Of a stretch of 64,000 nt of DNA, positions 43,850-53,313 are shown piece by piece. The notes under the pieces were generated by a model, which was given only the letters and a program-made list of their open reading frames with translations, ran no database searches and was not told the origin of the DNA. Source of the stretch: Flavobacteriaceae bacterium (GTDB lineage: Bacteria; Bacteroidota; Bacteroidia; Flavobacteriales; Flavobacteriaceae); assembly GCA_016744415.1 (NCBI GenBank), contig JADGEL010000002.1, forward strand, positions 682,001-746,000, in the 5' to 3' direction. The position numbers and the translations under genes are program-made. Each line of letters begins with the position of its first letter. Position 1 is the first letter of the stretch.

Positions 43850-44779
43850 TTATTCAATTATTAAACTATTACGTCGCTTTAAAATTGTGTTCATTCCTTC
43901 AATTCCTTGTAGTCCTCCAGTATGAATTACTAAAATTTTAGTGTGATCTGTAAAATAATCTCGGTTGATTAAATCTACCAAACCAAACAACATTTTACCA
44001 GTATAAACAGGATCTAGCGGAATCGAGGTTTCTTTTTTAAATTGATTGATAAAAGTAATCAATTCCTCAGATGTTTTGGCATAACCGCCAAAATGATATT
44101 CAGAAATTAAGTTCCAATTTTCTGTTTGATTGACATACTTGTCAATTTCGACATTTAAAAAATCACCTTTCAAAGCAGGAAACCCTAAAACTTGCTGATG
44201 TAGCTTTGCTGTATTTATCAAGCCTGAAATAGTACCTCCAGTACCAACTGCCACACAAATAACATCAAAGCTTTCAGTCTCTTTTGACAAAATTTCTTCG
44301 CAACCTTTTACTGCCAAATCATTTGTACCTCCTTCTGGAATCAAGTAAAAATTGTCAAATTCATCTTTTAATTGTTCGATGAATTCTTGAAATGCTTTAT
44401 TGCGATAATCAGTTCTTGAAACAAATTTGAATGTCATTCCACATTCATTTGCAAAACGCAATGTTGGGTTTGATACTAAGGTTTTTTCTAAATCAACTCC
44501 CAATTCATCTCCGCGAATTACACCAATAGTTTTAAATCCATTTAATTTACCAGCGTAGGCAACTGCTGAAATATGATTAGAAAACGCCCCTCCAAAAGTA
44601 AGGAGTATCTTTTTATTTTCTGATTGCGCTTGTAATAAATTATACTTTAGTTTTCGGTATTTGTTACCTGAAATTTCTGGGTGAATTAAATCTTCACGTT
44701 TTATAAATAGCTGAATGTCTTTTCTTTTAATACCAGAAAAGGATATTTTTTGTAAGATGCTGTTCTTAGTATTGGGCAT
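43850..44779 (-). CDS. PLP-dependent ACC deaminase/D-cysteine desulfhydrase family protein
   Basis: A 309-residue fold-type II PLP enzyme. The PLP lysine is in SGNKYRKLKYNL near 37-48; a Gly-rich phosphate loop GTGGTISGL near 181-189 and a PEGGTN segment near 150 fit the family. It should deaminate a small amino acid (D-cysteine or 1-aminocyclopropane-carboxylate); which one is not evident. It is upstream of and coupled to the LysM lipoprotein. Confidence 0.82.
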   Translation of the reverse strand: MPNTKNSILQKISFSGIKRKDIQLFIKREDLIHPEISGNKYRKLKYNLLQAQSENKKILLTFGGAFSNHISAVAYAGKLNGFKTIGVIRGDELGVDLEKTLVSNPTLRFANECGMTFKFVSRTDYRNKAFQEFIEQLKDEFDNFYLIPEGGTNDLAVKGCEEILSKETESFDVICVAVGTGGTISGLINTAKLHQQVLGFPALKGDFLNVEIDKYVNQTENWNLISEYHFGGYAKTSEELITFINQFKKETSIPLDPVYTGKMLFGLVDLINRDYFTDHTKILVIHTGGLQGIEGMNTILKRRNSLIIE

Positions 44780-44800
44780 TTAATTTAAACTTTTTACTAC

Positions 44801-44947
44801 TGGATTCCCGCTTTCGCGAGAAAGACAAATTTGAATACTAGAAATAAATTCCTAACCGTCTTTGCGAATCATTTGATAAAGTGATGTGGCAATCTGTTTT
44901 TAATTTGCTATACTCTAAAATGGATTCCTGCATTCGCAGGAATGACA
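44801..44947. repeat. Composite dispersed intergenic repeat, copy 2
   Basis: Module B copies lie at 44801-44827 (TGGATTCCCGC...GAGAAAGACA) and 44921-44947 (TGGATTCCTGC...AGGAATGACA, with ATTCCTGC/GCAGGAAT arms). Between them a reverse module A (about 44853-44898, CTTTGCGAATCA...GTGGCAATCTG) matches the copy in the 12.8-kb gap. No gene fits. Confidence 0.65.
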
Positions 44948-44950
44948 AAG

Positions 44951-46861
44951 TTAAACATTCAACTTATCGTCTAGTATAGACCACTCTTCCATCACCTCAT
45001 CTAGTAAGTCTTTTTTAGTTTGATAGTTTTTAAAAAATTCTGGATCAGCACTAACACCATCAAAATCTTCAGATATCTGCGCATCCAAACCAATAATCTC
45101 TTTTTCTAAATCAGAAATCTTTGTTTCTAAATTAGAGAGTCTGTTTTGTAACTTTTTTTGCTCTTTATCTAAAACTCTTTTTTCCTTAGATGATGTATTT
45201 ACAACCTTTTTAACCTCCTCAACTTTGGTGCGCTTTTCTGCTTCACGTAAACTTTCCATTTTGTGTTGCTCTAAGAAATAATCAATATCTCCTAAATATT
45301 CTTTGATGACTTTATCTTTAAATCCATACACCGTAGAAGTTAATCCCTGTAAAAAATCACGATCATGCGAAACAACAATTAGAGTTCCTTTAAAATCATT
45401 CAACGCATTTTTTAATACATTTTTTGAGGCTATATCTAAGTGATTCGTTGGCTCATCCATAATTAAGGTATTGATAGGCTGCAACAACAACTTACACAAA
45501 GCCAAACGATTTCGCTCACCTCCAGATAATACTTTCGATTTTTTGTCTGCATCATCACCTCCAAATAGAAAGGCCCCCAACATATCACGAACTTTTACTC
45601 GGTTAGAGTCAGTTGCGGCATCTTCCATAATTTGTAGCACTGTTTTTTCGCCATCTAAATATTCAGATTGATTTTGAGCAAAATATCCAACTTGTACATT
45701 ATGCCCTAATTTTAAGCGCCCTTCATATTGAATTTCATTCACCATCATTTTTGCCAACGTAGATTTACCTTGACCATTTTGACCAACAAATGCAATCTTA
45801 CTTCCGCGCTCAATCAACAAATCAACATTCTCTAAAACGTGATTGTCGCCATAACTCTTTGATAAATTCTCAGCTTCTACAATAATTTTTCCTGGTTGAA
45901 TTGACAATGGGAAACGCACATTCATCACAGCAGTGTCTTCCATATCAACTTCAATACGCTCAACCTTATCCAATTTTTTAATCAGAGATTGCGCCATGGC
46001 AGCCTTATTGGCCTTAGCTCTAAACTTATTGATAAGTAACTCAGTTGCCTTTATTTCTTTAGCTTGATTTTTTTGTGCAGCCAATTGTTTTTCACGAATT
46101 TCTCCACGCAATGCTAAGTATTGACTGTATGGTTTTTTGAAATCATAAATCTGCCCTAAAGAAATTTCGATGGTCCGATTGGTCACATTATCCAAAAACA
46201 TTTTATCATGCGATACCAAAACTACTGCACCTGTATAACTCTTTAAAAAATCTTCTAACCAAATTATTGATTCGATATCTAAGTGGTTTGTTGGCTCATC
46301 GAGCAACAAAATATCATTGTTTTGTAAAAGTAATTTTGCCAACTCAATTCGCATTCGCCATCCACCAGAAAAAGTATCAGTTAGTTTGTCAAAATCTTGG
46401 CGCTTAAAACCAAGACCTTGTAGAATTTTTTCTGTATTTCCTTTATAATTGTATCCGCCTAAAACTTCATAATGATGTTGATTGTCTGTTAAATCATGAA
46501 TCAGTTCGGTATAAGAATCACTTTCATAATCTGTACGCTCAACTAACTCATTGTTAATTTTTTCTAATGTACGCTCAAGCTCTTTAATTTCTGTAAATGC
46601 TTCATAAGCTTCTTCTAAAATGGTACGCCCTTGTACAAAATCAATATCTTGCCTTAAGAAACCAATACGAATGTCTTTTTCAAAAGCCATAGTGCCACCA
46701 TCGTATTCTATATCGCCAGCAATTACTTTTAATAAGGTTGATTTTCCTGCGCCATTTTTACCAACAAGCCCTACTCTATTGCCTCCATTTAATCTAAAAG
46801 TAATGCCCGAGAATAGATCTTCTCCAGAAAATGAAACTGTAATATTATGTATATTTAACAT
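44951..46861 (-). CDS. ABC-F family ATPase
   Basis: A 636-residue soluble protein with two ATPase domains and no membrane helices, the mark of ribosome-acting ABC-F proteins. Domain 1 has GKNGAGKST near 36 and FSGGWRMRIELAKLLL with LLLDEPTNHLD near 165-195; domain 2 has GQNGQGKST near 353 and LSGGERNRLALCKLLL with LIMDEPTNHLD near 445-475. A charged linker separates them and the C-terminus (about 540-620) is a coiled coil. The exact subfamily (Uup, YdiF, EttA-like) is unclear. Confidence 0.92.
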   Translation of the reverse strand: MLNIHNITVSFSGEDLFSGITFRLNGGNRVGLVGKNGAGKSTLLKVIAGDIEYDGGTMAFEKDIRIGFLRQDIDFVQGRTILEEAYEAFTEIKELERTLEKINNELVERTDYESDSYTELIHDLTDNQHHYEVLGGYNYKGNTEKILQGLGFKRQDFDKLTDTFSGGWRMRIELAKLLLQNNDILLLDEPTNHLDIESIIWLEDFLKSYTGAVVLVSHDKMFLDNVTNRTIEISLGQIYDFKKPYSQYLALRGEIREKQLAAQKNQAKEIKATELLINKFRAKANKAAMAQSLIKKLDKVERIEVDMEDTAVMNVRFPLSIQPGKIIVEAENLSKSYGDNHVLENVDLLIERGSKIAFVGQNGQGKSTLAKMMVNEIQYEGRLKLGHNVQVGYFAQNQSEYLDGEKTVLQIMEDAATDSNRVKVRDMLGAFLFGGDDADKKSKVLSGGERNRLALCKLLLQPINTLIMDEPTNHLDIASKNVLKNALNDFKGTLIVVSHDRDFLQGLTSTVYGFKDKVIKEYLGDIDYFLEQHKMESLREAEKRTKVEEVKKVVNTSSKEKRVLDKEQKKLQNRLSNLETKISDLEKEIIGLDAQISEDFDGVSADPEFFKNYQTKKDLLDEVMEEWSILDDKLNV

Positions 46862-46901
46862 GAATTGTGATGAAAGTTATTGTGTTACAAATTTTAAAAA
46901 T

Positions 46902-46917
46902 TAACTTTGCAAAAGTA
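46902..46917. promoter_or_regulatory. Overlapping divergent promoters for the ABC-F gene and DUF983 gene
   Basis: TAACTTTG (46902-46909, plus strand, with a TTG at 46880-46882 as -33, 19-base spacing) abuts CAAAAGTA (46910-46917), which on the minus strand reads TACTTTTG. Both match TAnnTTTG. The predicted starts are near 46913 (plus) and 46906 (minus), so polymerases for the two genes would occlude each other. Confidence 0.6.
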
Positions 46918-46934
46918 ATTTATTTTTTGATTGT

Positions 46935-47327
46935 ATGTTATTTAAAAAAGGAACTAAACTCTACAGTGTTTTTAACAATAAATGCCCAAAATGTAATGAG
47001 GGCGATTTTTTTGTAAAACCAAATTCTATCAGGTTTAGAAAAGTATTGAAGATGCATGAAAATTGTAGTCACTGCAATTTAAAATACATGATGGAGCCTT
47101 CATTTTTCTATGGAGCTTTATACGTAAATTATGCTTTGACTGTAGGTATTGGTATTTTTGCATTTGTTATTTCAATGCTAGTTTTTGAGCTTTCTTTAAA
47201 TGTTAGTTTTGGTGTTATTATTGGTGTCTTGATACTTTTAACCCCATTAACGATTCGATTATCTCGACTTATTTGGATTAATATTTTTGTGAAGTATCGT
47301 AAAAATTCTTCGGCAAGCTCAGAATGA
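46935..47327 (+). CDS. DUF983-family membrane protein
   Basis: A 130-residue protein: an N-terminal zinc-ribbon-like pair NKCPKCNEGDFF (about 17) and HCNLKY after ENCSHC (near 44-47), a DUF983 feature, then two membrane helices (about 62-85 and 92-112). The last residues SSASSE and the stop come from a dispersed intergenic repeat (47305-47328). Function unknown; the divergent promoter is shared with the ABC-F gene. Confidence 0.85.
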   Translation: MLFKKGTKLYSVFNNKCPKCNEGDFFVKPNSIRFRKVLKMHENCSHCNLKYMMEPSFFYGALYVNYALTVGIGIFAFVISMLVFELSLNVSFGVIIGVLILLTPLTIRLSRLIWINIFVKYRKNSSASSE

Positions 47328-47328
47328 C
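47305..47328. repeat. Short dispersed repeat supplying a gene's stop codon
   Basis: This is the reverse complement of the 35914 repeat (GTCATTCTGAGC family), 22 of 24 bases the same. It begins inside the DUF983 gene and contains its stop TGA. Confidence 0.65.
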
Positions 47329-47337
47329 ATTTCTATT

Positions 47338-48381
47338 TTAATCAAACCTAGCAATATCTATTTCTTTTCTTAGGGTTTCTCCACATTCTATATGCTTATA
47401 TAGCTCTTTTGCAACTGTTGGAGCAATCATAACTCCACGTGTCCCTAAACCATTCAAAATTGCCAACTGAGGAAGTTTTGGATGGGTTCCTATTAAAGGA
47501 CGACGATCTTTAACTGTAGGCCTAATTCCAGCCACTTGATCAATTACCTTATAATTAACCGAAATGATTTTATCTAATTTTTCTACCAACTCATTTTTAC
47601 CTTCTTCGGATGGGTTGTTGGTTTTATCTTTCCAATTAAAGGTTGCGCCAACCAAAAAATTATGCTCACCAAGAGGCAAAATAAATACCGCTGATTTTAA
47701 CACAAAGTCAATTTCTAATTCAGGAGCATGAATGGTTATTAGCTCACCTTTTGCTTCACGCATTGGTAAGTAATTAAAAAATGGATTTCTTTTAATTCCG
47801 AAGCCTTCGCAAAAAACAATTTTGGCAGCTTCAACATCTTGATACTTTACAATATTATTTTCAAATTGTATAACTTCATAATTAAATGCTTCAAAATAAA
47901 TACATTCATTTTCAACCAAATAATTTCTATAATCATTCAACAAAATTTTCGCATCTATTCTACCAGTTTTGGTGAGTTTACCATAATCAAAAGGAGATTC
48001 TATTCCAGTATAAGTTTTTGTTTCAATTTTAGGAATCATATAATCTGACAACAATGGATGGTCACTAGTTGCAAACCAATTATTTTGTTCTTCAATTGAA
48101 GTGAGCAATCGTCCTATATCCATTGGGATATCATATGTGGCGTTAAACTTCTCTTCCAATTCTTTATAAAACGGAAGTGCAATTTCTAATTGTCTTTTAG
48201 CATCCCAAACAGGAGTAAACCTTTTTAAAATTACAGGATTGTACATTCCACCGGCTACTTTTGAGGAGTGTTGAGAATCATCTTCAAAAACAATAAATGA
48301 TTTGTTATTCTTTTCTAATTCTCTAACAAAAGCTAAACCAGCTAACCCTAATCCGACAATTATATAATCTACTTTTTTCAT
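47338..48381 (-). CDS. FAD-dependent oxidoreductase (DAO family)
   Basis: A 347-residue flavoprotein. The N-terminal dinucleotide motif is IVGLGLAGLAFVRELEK near 8-24, with VFEDDSQHSSKVAGGMYNP as the FAD-binding continuation. The C-terminus has AGIRPTVKDRRPLIGTHPKLPQLAILNGLGTRGVMIAPTVAKEL, the D-amino-acid-oxidase/glycine-oxidase tail that closes on FAD. The substrate is probably an amino acid or amine; not determined. Confidence 0.85.
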   Translation of the reverse strand: MKKVDYIIVGLGLAGLAFVRELEKNNKSFIVFEDDSQHSSKVAGGMYNPVILKRFTPVWDAKRQLEIALPFYKELEEKFNATYDIPMDIGRLLTSIEEQNNWFATSDHPLLSDYMIPKIETKTYTGIESPFDYGKLTKTGRIDAKILLNDYRNYLVENECIYFEAFNYEVIQFENNIVKYQDVEAAKIVFCEGFGIKRNPFFNYLPMREAKGELITIHAPELEIDFVLKSAVFILPLGEHNFLVGATFNWKDKTNNPSEEGKNELVEKLDKIISVNYKVIDQVAGIRPTVKDRRPLIGTHPKLPQLAILNGLGTRGVMIAPTVAKELYKHIECGETLRKEIDIARFD

Positions 48382-48511
48382 AGGGTAAAGGTACGTAAAT
48401 CAAAGATGAGATTTCTAACAATTGTTCTAAAGATCGATAGAGTCTGGATTCTTACCTTACTTGAAAATATAAACGATCTTCTTGATAAAAATTTTATTCA
48501 TTGCAAATGAT

Positions 48512-48574
48512 GAGATTTCTTACATACGTTCGAAATGACAATAAAAATGGATTCTCGTTTACACGGGAAAGACA
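48512..48574. repeat. Composite dispersed intergenic repeat, copy 3
   Basis: A module-A-like word (GAGATTTC...TTCGAAATGACA, 48512-48540) followed by module B (TGGATTCTCG...GGAAAGACAG, 48548-48574). The 273-base gap between the oxidoreductase and gldN otherwise holds only the gldN terminator. Confidence 0.55.
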
Positions 48575-48600
48575 GTTTGTTAAAGGAAAGTAATTAACAT

Positions 48601-48632
48601 AAAAAAACTCCTGAAATTTCTTTCAGGAGTTT
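48601..48632 (-). terminator. gldN operon terminator
   Basis: AAACTCCTGAAA (48605-48616) and TTTCAGGAGTTT (48621-48632) form a perfect stem with a 4-base loop; on the minus strand it is followed by seven T. It lies 23 bases past the gldN stop. Confidence 0.9.
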
Positions 48633-48654
48633 CAAATAAATTTGAATTAAGATT

Positions 48655-49566
48655 TTAATAGTTCCACAAATCGAGCTCTTTATCTCTAATTGTTTCTCTA
48701 ATTCTGTCAGATTCTAAGACTTGGAATAAAGCGTTTCCTTTAACATAATGTGATACATCTCTATTACCATAAACATTTTCTTCGCGATACACAATCGCAT
48801 TAAAACGTCTTGCATTTAACATGTGGTCGTATGAAATTGGGTATGCAGAGTTTTTAGGATTAAACACTTTCATATCGTGTAATAGCTGTCTAGCACCAGG
48901 ATACCATACCCAAAAAATAGGTAATTTCTCAGCTACGTTAGCTACATCTTGTCTTCCTTTTGTTTGTACATCAGGAGCAATTGGAGCAACTGCTAACAAT
49001 CTGTATTTCATTTCGCCTTGACGCTTATCGATATACCAAACGCCTTTAATTTTAAAGCCTTCAATATCTCTTGCAGTCAATTCCGTTTTTGTAATAAACT
49101 CTTCGATATTAGCATTTGGGTCTGCATTAAGCTCGTCTCTACCAGCATCTGTTGTATCAACTCTAAAAAGTTTAGACTCTATCTCTTTCTTCGTCAACTT
49201 TGTGGTAAAATAAGAATCGTCATACACCTCTGTTAGTTCATCATCCATCACACCTTGTAATAAAGTTGAAAATAATGATTTACGATCTTGTTGCGTACTA
49301 TTTTCATGAATTGGGTAATAGTAAGGTAGGTTTAAACGTTCATTTAAATCTATGTATTCCCATGTTACTTTAGACCACAACATATCTCTATCATCCACAT
49401 AACCATAGGCCAAAGGCTTATCATTATCTGCAGCTAATTGTTCAGCAGTTTTTACACCAATTTCATCGGGTGAAGTTGCATTTAACAAATTAGTTTGGGC
49501 ATTTGTATTTGCTGTAATAAAAACAACAGACCCTAGCAATAATAAACTCTTCCAATTCATCTTCAT
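48655..49566 (-). CDS. gldN: Gliding motility / type IX secretion protein GldN
   Basis: A 303-residue exported protein: signal peptide LLLLGSVVFITANTNAQ, then the conserved GldN body (DDRDMLWSKVTWEYIDLNERLNLPYYYP near 57-84; FWVWYPGARQLLHD near 215). GldN/PorN is a periplasmic ring component of the type IX secretion system and is made with gldK, gldL and gldM in the same order seen here. It ends at a strong terminator, so it is last in the operon. Confidence 0.93.
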   Translation of the reverse strand: MKMNWKSLLLLGSVVFITANTNAQTNLLNATSPDEIGVKTAEQLAADNDKPLAYGYVDDRDMLWSKVTWEYIDLNERLNLPYYYPIHENSTQQDRKSLFSTLLQGVMDDELTEVYDDSYFTTKLTKKEIESKLFRVDTTDAGRDELNADPNANIEEFITKTELTARDIEGFKIKGVWYIDKRQGEMKYRLLAVAPIAPDVQTKGRQDVANVAEKLPIFWVWYPGARQLLHDMKVFNPKNSAYPISYDHMLNARRFNAIVYREENVYGNRDVSHYVKGNALFQVLESDRIRETIRDKELDLWNY

Positions 49567-49582
49567 CTTATTTTTCTTTTAA

Positions 49583-51139
49583 TTATTGTATCTCAATATT
49601 AACTGGCATCGCATCTTTTACATTGTAAGATGAATTACCAATCATTGTAGATTTTACATCAAAAATGGCAATCATATCACCAACTCTTGCTTTTTTAACA
49701 GCAGTAACAGCTTGAGCATTTAACTTATTACCTGTTACAGTAATTGTTGCTTGACCAGGTACTTTAATTTTAAAGCTTTTCACAGAAAACTCTAAGTCGA
49801 ATAAAAAGTCTGGTAACTCAACACGTACTGTTGTTTTCTCTAAACTCGCTTTAGGCATTTTTACCAATCCTGACTCTTTACGAACCGTTGCCATTGGTTT
49901 AGGAATGTCTTTAATTCTATATGTTTTTTGACTACTCTCTGTTAAACCACCTGGTAAGGTATAAGAAACATTTATTTTTACTTCTTTCCCTGCTTTTGGT
50001 ATCATAGTATATTTCCCTAATCCGCTTGCTTTTGACAAACCAGGAGCACTTGGCCTTACATCTTTATCCGCAACTCCAGGAACTGAAATTGTTAAAGGAT
50101 TACTTAAACCACGATACACAACATTCATTTTATCAGCAGATATCACTGCGTCACTTGGTTTTCCAACCACAGTATATTTTGTATTGATAGGAATTTTTTC
50201 TTCTTTACCGTCTTGTATAAAAACAAATTCACCTTTTAACGTTTGCTCACCAACATTACCAGCAGCAATATCTAACATTGCACTTCCATTAGGGCTTCTT
50301 CCTGTTACAGATTTTCCATTTACAATTACATCTTTTGGTTTCAAAGTTGCGTCATAACGTCCCAAAACAATTTCACCCTTTACTCTTTCTCCAGGAAAAA
50401 ACGAAGGTTTTTCAGGAATAAAAATTGTTTGATATGTATTTGCATTTACATTAGCATCTGCTTGTAATTGCACTCCTAACATTGCATTCAAAATATCACG
50501 TTCTGCACCTCTAATATCAGATTGCATTACCGTTAATTTTGTCAATGATGCAACAGCTGGAAAGCCTACAAAACTATGGTCTAGCCAATTTTTAGCTTGT
50601 GAAACCTTATCTTCAGCTGGAATATCATCCGTATTAAAATGATCTTCAACAGACTTAGATACTTTTGGATAATCACTACCTAAAATAGAAATTAATCCGT
50701 TTTTATATGTTGCAATTGCATCTAAAAAAGCTTGTCCGTTTTCAGATACTTTCCCTTTTTGATACAAATATACATCTAAATTATCTGGTTTATCAAGAGC
50801 TTCGTAGTTCGTTCTATCTTCTTCTTCAACGCCTCTTAAAACAACCTCTTTAATAGTATCTATACGTGTATATAATTTTTGAGATAAAGATTTAATCTGT
50901 ATCGCTTTTTTATTAATAACATCATATTTGTCAGGTTGTTCAACAGCCTTCACTGCTAAACTTTGATATCGTGCTGTATTTTTATCTACTTGTGTAATAT
51001 TAAACGTATCTAAACGCTCATTTAAATATCCAAAAGCTGTTAATACTTCTTTAGACATTTGCAATGCTAACATCGCAATAAATACTAAGTACATAAGATT
51101 AATCATCTTTTGCCTTGGTGAAAGTTTTCCTCCTGCCAT
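49583..51139 (-). CDS. gldM: Gliding motility / type IX secretion protein GldM
   Basis: A 518-residue protein with a short cytoplasmic tip (AGGKLSPRQKMINLMYLVFIAMLALQMSKEVL) containing one membrane helix near 12-32, and a long periplasmic part of beta domains. GldM with GldL forms the proton-driven motor that powers type IX secretion and gliding. It lies between gldL and gldN on the same strand, with gaps of 46 and 16 bases. Confidence 0.95.
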   Translation of the reverse strand: MAGGKLSPRQKMINLMYLVFIAMLALQMSKEVLTAFGYLNERLDTFNITQVDKNTARYQSLAVKAVEQPDKYDVINKKAIQIKSLSQKLYTRIDTIKEVVLRGVEEEDRTNYEALDKPDNLDVYLYQKGKVSENGQAFLDAIATYKNGLISILGSDYPKVSKSVEDHFNTDDIPAEDKVSQAKNWLDHSFVGFPAVASLTKLTVMQSDIRGAERDILNAMLGVQLQADANVNANTYQTIFIPEKPSFFPGERVKGEIVLGRYDATLKPKDVIVNGKSVTGRSPNGSAMLDIAAGNVGEQTLKGEFVFIQDGKEEKIPINTKYTVVGKPSDAVISADKMNVVYRGLSNPLTISVPGVADKDVRPSAPGLSKASGLGKYTMIPKAGKEVKINVSYTLPGGLTESSQKTYRIKDIPKPMATVRKESGLVKMPKASLEKTTVRVELPDFLFDLEFSVKSFKIKVPGQATITVTGNKLNAQAVTAVKKARVGDMIAIFDVKSTMIGNSSYNVKDAMPVNIEIQ

Positions 51140-51185
51140 AATTAATTAGTTTTTAGTGGTTAGTAATTTAATCTATAAAGACTAA

Positions 51186-51803
51186 TTAATTTTTTGACAT
51201 TGCAGATAACATTCCGCCATATACTCCATTTAATGAAGATAAGTTAGACGCTAATGATTCCATTTGTTCTTTTAATTTTGCTGCATTTTCAACAGACTCA
51301 GAATTTATCTCTGCTTGACGATTTGCGCTTTCTAATTGCACTTGATACAAGCTGTTTAAAGATTCCATTTGAGCTGCAGCCAATGACATTTGCTCACTAT
51401 ATCTATTTGTTGCTGCAATTGAATCTACTGCTGGAGCAATATTTTCAGCTGCACCTTTAAAGTTCATGATACTATCTCCAAGACTTTGCATTAAACCTGC
51501 GTCTAATTTTGCTTCTTGTAACATATCATCTAATTTTTGAGATAACATTCCTTGAACATCTCCTTTATCTTTAGCTTTACCTCCAGATAATTCAGGATAT
51601 ACTTGAGACCAATCTAGGTCATCTTCAACAGGTTCGAATGCAGAAATTGCAAATACAATTGCTTCTACAATCATACCTACCATCAACATTTCGTTACCAA
51701 ATTTCCAGTGCAAAATTTTAAATAATGCTCCAAGAATTACGATTGCTGCTCCAAGACCATAGGCCATGTTAAAGATTTTCTTTGTTGATTTTGATTGTGC
51801 CAT
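51186..51803 (-). CDS. gldL: Gliding motility / type IX secretion motor protein GldL
   Basis: A 205-residue inner-membrane protein with two helices near 13-31 and 38-56 joined by ILHWKFGNEML, the segment carrying the charged residue of the GldL motor, and a long cytoplasmic helical tail rich in Gln, Ser and Asn. It forms the stator-like motor with GldM. The spacing and order with gldK and gldM are canonical. Confidence 0.95.
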   Translation of the reverse strand: MAQSKSTKKIFNMAYGLGAAIVILGALFKILHWKFGNEMLMVGMIVEAIVFAISAFEPVEDDLDWSQVYPELSGGKAKDKGDVQGMLSQKLDDMLQEAKLDAGLMQSLGDSIMNFKGAAENIAPAVDSIAATNRYSEQMSLAAAQMESLNSLYQVQLESANRQAEINSESVENAAKLKEQMESLASNLSSLNGVYGGMLSAMSKN

Positions 51804-51858
51804 AACTTTTTGTTTTTAAATGGTTAGTTTTTGGGGTTAATAAATTTTAGTTAATTTT

Positions 51859-53223
51859 TTATTGATTTAAGTTGGTCCCTAAGTAATCTTGTGCAGTTCT
51901 AAAACCGATATAACTTCTTGCGGTATCTGCATATTCATAATCTCTAGTACTCACTTCTAAGAAGTAAGCTACATCTTTCCATGAGCCACCTCTAATTACT
52001 TTTCTGTGATTGTTTCTATCTTCAACATTCGGATTCATAGTTGATCCTAAATAATATGAAGCTTCATTATATGCAGTGTTTGTCCATTCTGAAACATTCC
52101 CTGCCATATTGTACAATCCATAGTCGTTTGCATTGTAAGATTTTGCTTCGACAGTATAAAGTGCACCATCAACAGCATAATCTCCTCTACTTGGTTTAAA
52201 GTTTGCTAAAAAACAGCCTCTATCACTTGTGGTATATCTTCCTCCCCAAGGATATGTTGCAAAATCTAAACCTCCACGAGCAGCATATTCCCACTCAGCT
52301 TCAGTAGCTAATCTAAAATGTGGAACTGATGATGCCCTTTTCTTCGTTTTTAAATAGTCATTTTTCTTTTTCGTTCTCCAGCTACAAAATGCTTTTGATT
52401 GCCCCCAAGTAACGCCAACAACAGGATAATCTGCGTAGGCTTGATGATGGTAATAATCTTGATGCATTGGATCATTGTAAGAATAATCAAAGTCTTTTAC
52501 CCAAACCGTAGTATCTGGATAAACTTCAACAACTTCTTGTTTTATATAATCTTTTCTATTTCCTTGATCTCTTGCTGCGGCTTCTCTATCTAACCAAGAG
52601 TAAGTATATTTTAATTTTTCTACTTTCAGCATTCTTCTTCCATCAAACGTTTCTTCAACAGGAACAAACATTGAATCTACCATTACTTCGGTATAATATT
52701 CATCTGGAAAATCATTTGGTTCCCAAACAAGATCTTCATCCCAGTTTAAGAATCTACCCTGAGTTGGAGAATTGATATCACCCATACTACCATAGGTATC
52801 CATCATATATTTTTCATAGACAGATGCATTTGTAGTATCAGCTGATTTAAATTGATATGCTGCTAATGGAGATGCTGGATCATTAGGGTCTCCCATTAAA
52901 TCAGCCATAATTGCTAATTCCGTTCTTACAACAGAATCTCTTACCCAACGCACAAATTCTTTATACTCACTATTTGTAACTTCTGTTTCATCCATATAAA
53001 AAGGGCGTACAGTTACAGTTCTTGTTGGAGTGTTTAATGCGCCTGAAACATCTTCGGATTGCTTACCCATAGTAAATGAGCCACCTGGAATCAAAGTCAT
53101 ACCAAAAGGTTTTTCGGCATGCCAAGTACTCTTCGATTTTACACCTACTAACTCACCTTTGTCATTTTTACCACAACTATAAATTACAGTAATAATTAGT
53201 ATAAATAATGATACTTTCTTCAT
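51859..53223 (-). CDS. gldK: Gliding motility lipoprotein GldK
   Basis: A 454-residue lipoprotein: signal SLFILIITVIYSC with acylated Cys near 17. The body is a formylglycine-generating-enzyme-type (SUMF1) domain: IPGGSFTMGKQSED near 45, MDETEVTNSEYKEFVRWV near 77, EWEYAARGGLDFATYPWGG near 302, NVSEWTNTAY near 385 and RKVIRGGSWKD near 415. GldK sits at the outer membrane in the type IX ring with GldN. It is first of the gldKLMN set; the promoter is not obvious. Confidence 0.95.
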   Translation of the reverse strand: MKKVSLFILIITVIYSCGKNDKGELVGVKSKSTWHAEKPFGMTLIPGGSFTMGKQSEDVSGALNTPTRTVTVRPFYMDETEVTNSEYKEFVRWVRDSVVRTELAIMADLMGDPNDPASPLAAYQFKSADTTNASVYEKYMMDTYGSMGDINSPTQGRFLNWDEDLVWEPNDFPDEYYTEVMVDSMFVPVEETFDGRRMLKVEKLKYTYSWLDREAAARDQGNRKDYIKQEVVEVYPDTTVWVKDFDYSYNDPMHQDYYHHQAYADYPVVGVTWGQSKAFCSWRTKKKNDYLKTKKRASSVPHFRLATEAEWEYAARGGLDFATYPWGGRYTTSDRGCFLANFKPSRGDYAVDGALYTVEAKSYNANDYGLYNMAGNVSEWTNTAYNEASYYLGSTMNPNVEDRNNHRKVIRGGSWKDVAYFLEVSTRDYEYADTARSYIGFRTAQDYLGTNLNQ

Positions 53224-53313
53224 AATAAAATTTATCTCTTTCTAAATTCGCGTAAACCTAAAAATTATTTTTTTAATAACAGTTCAAATCTTTAATTATT
53301 TAAAACGAATTAA

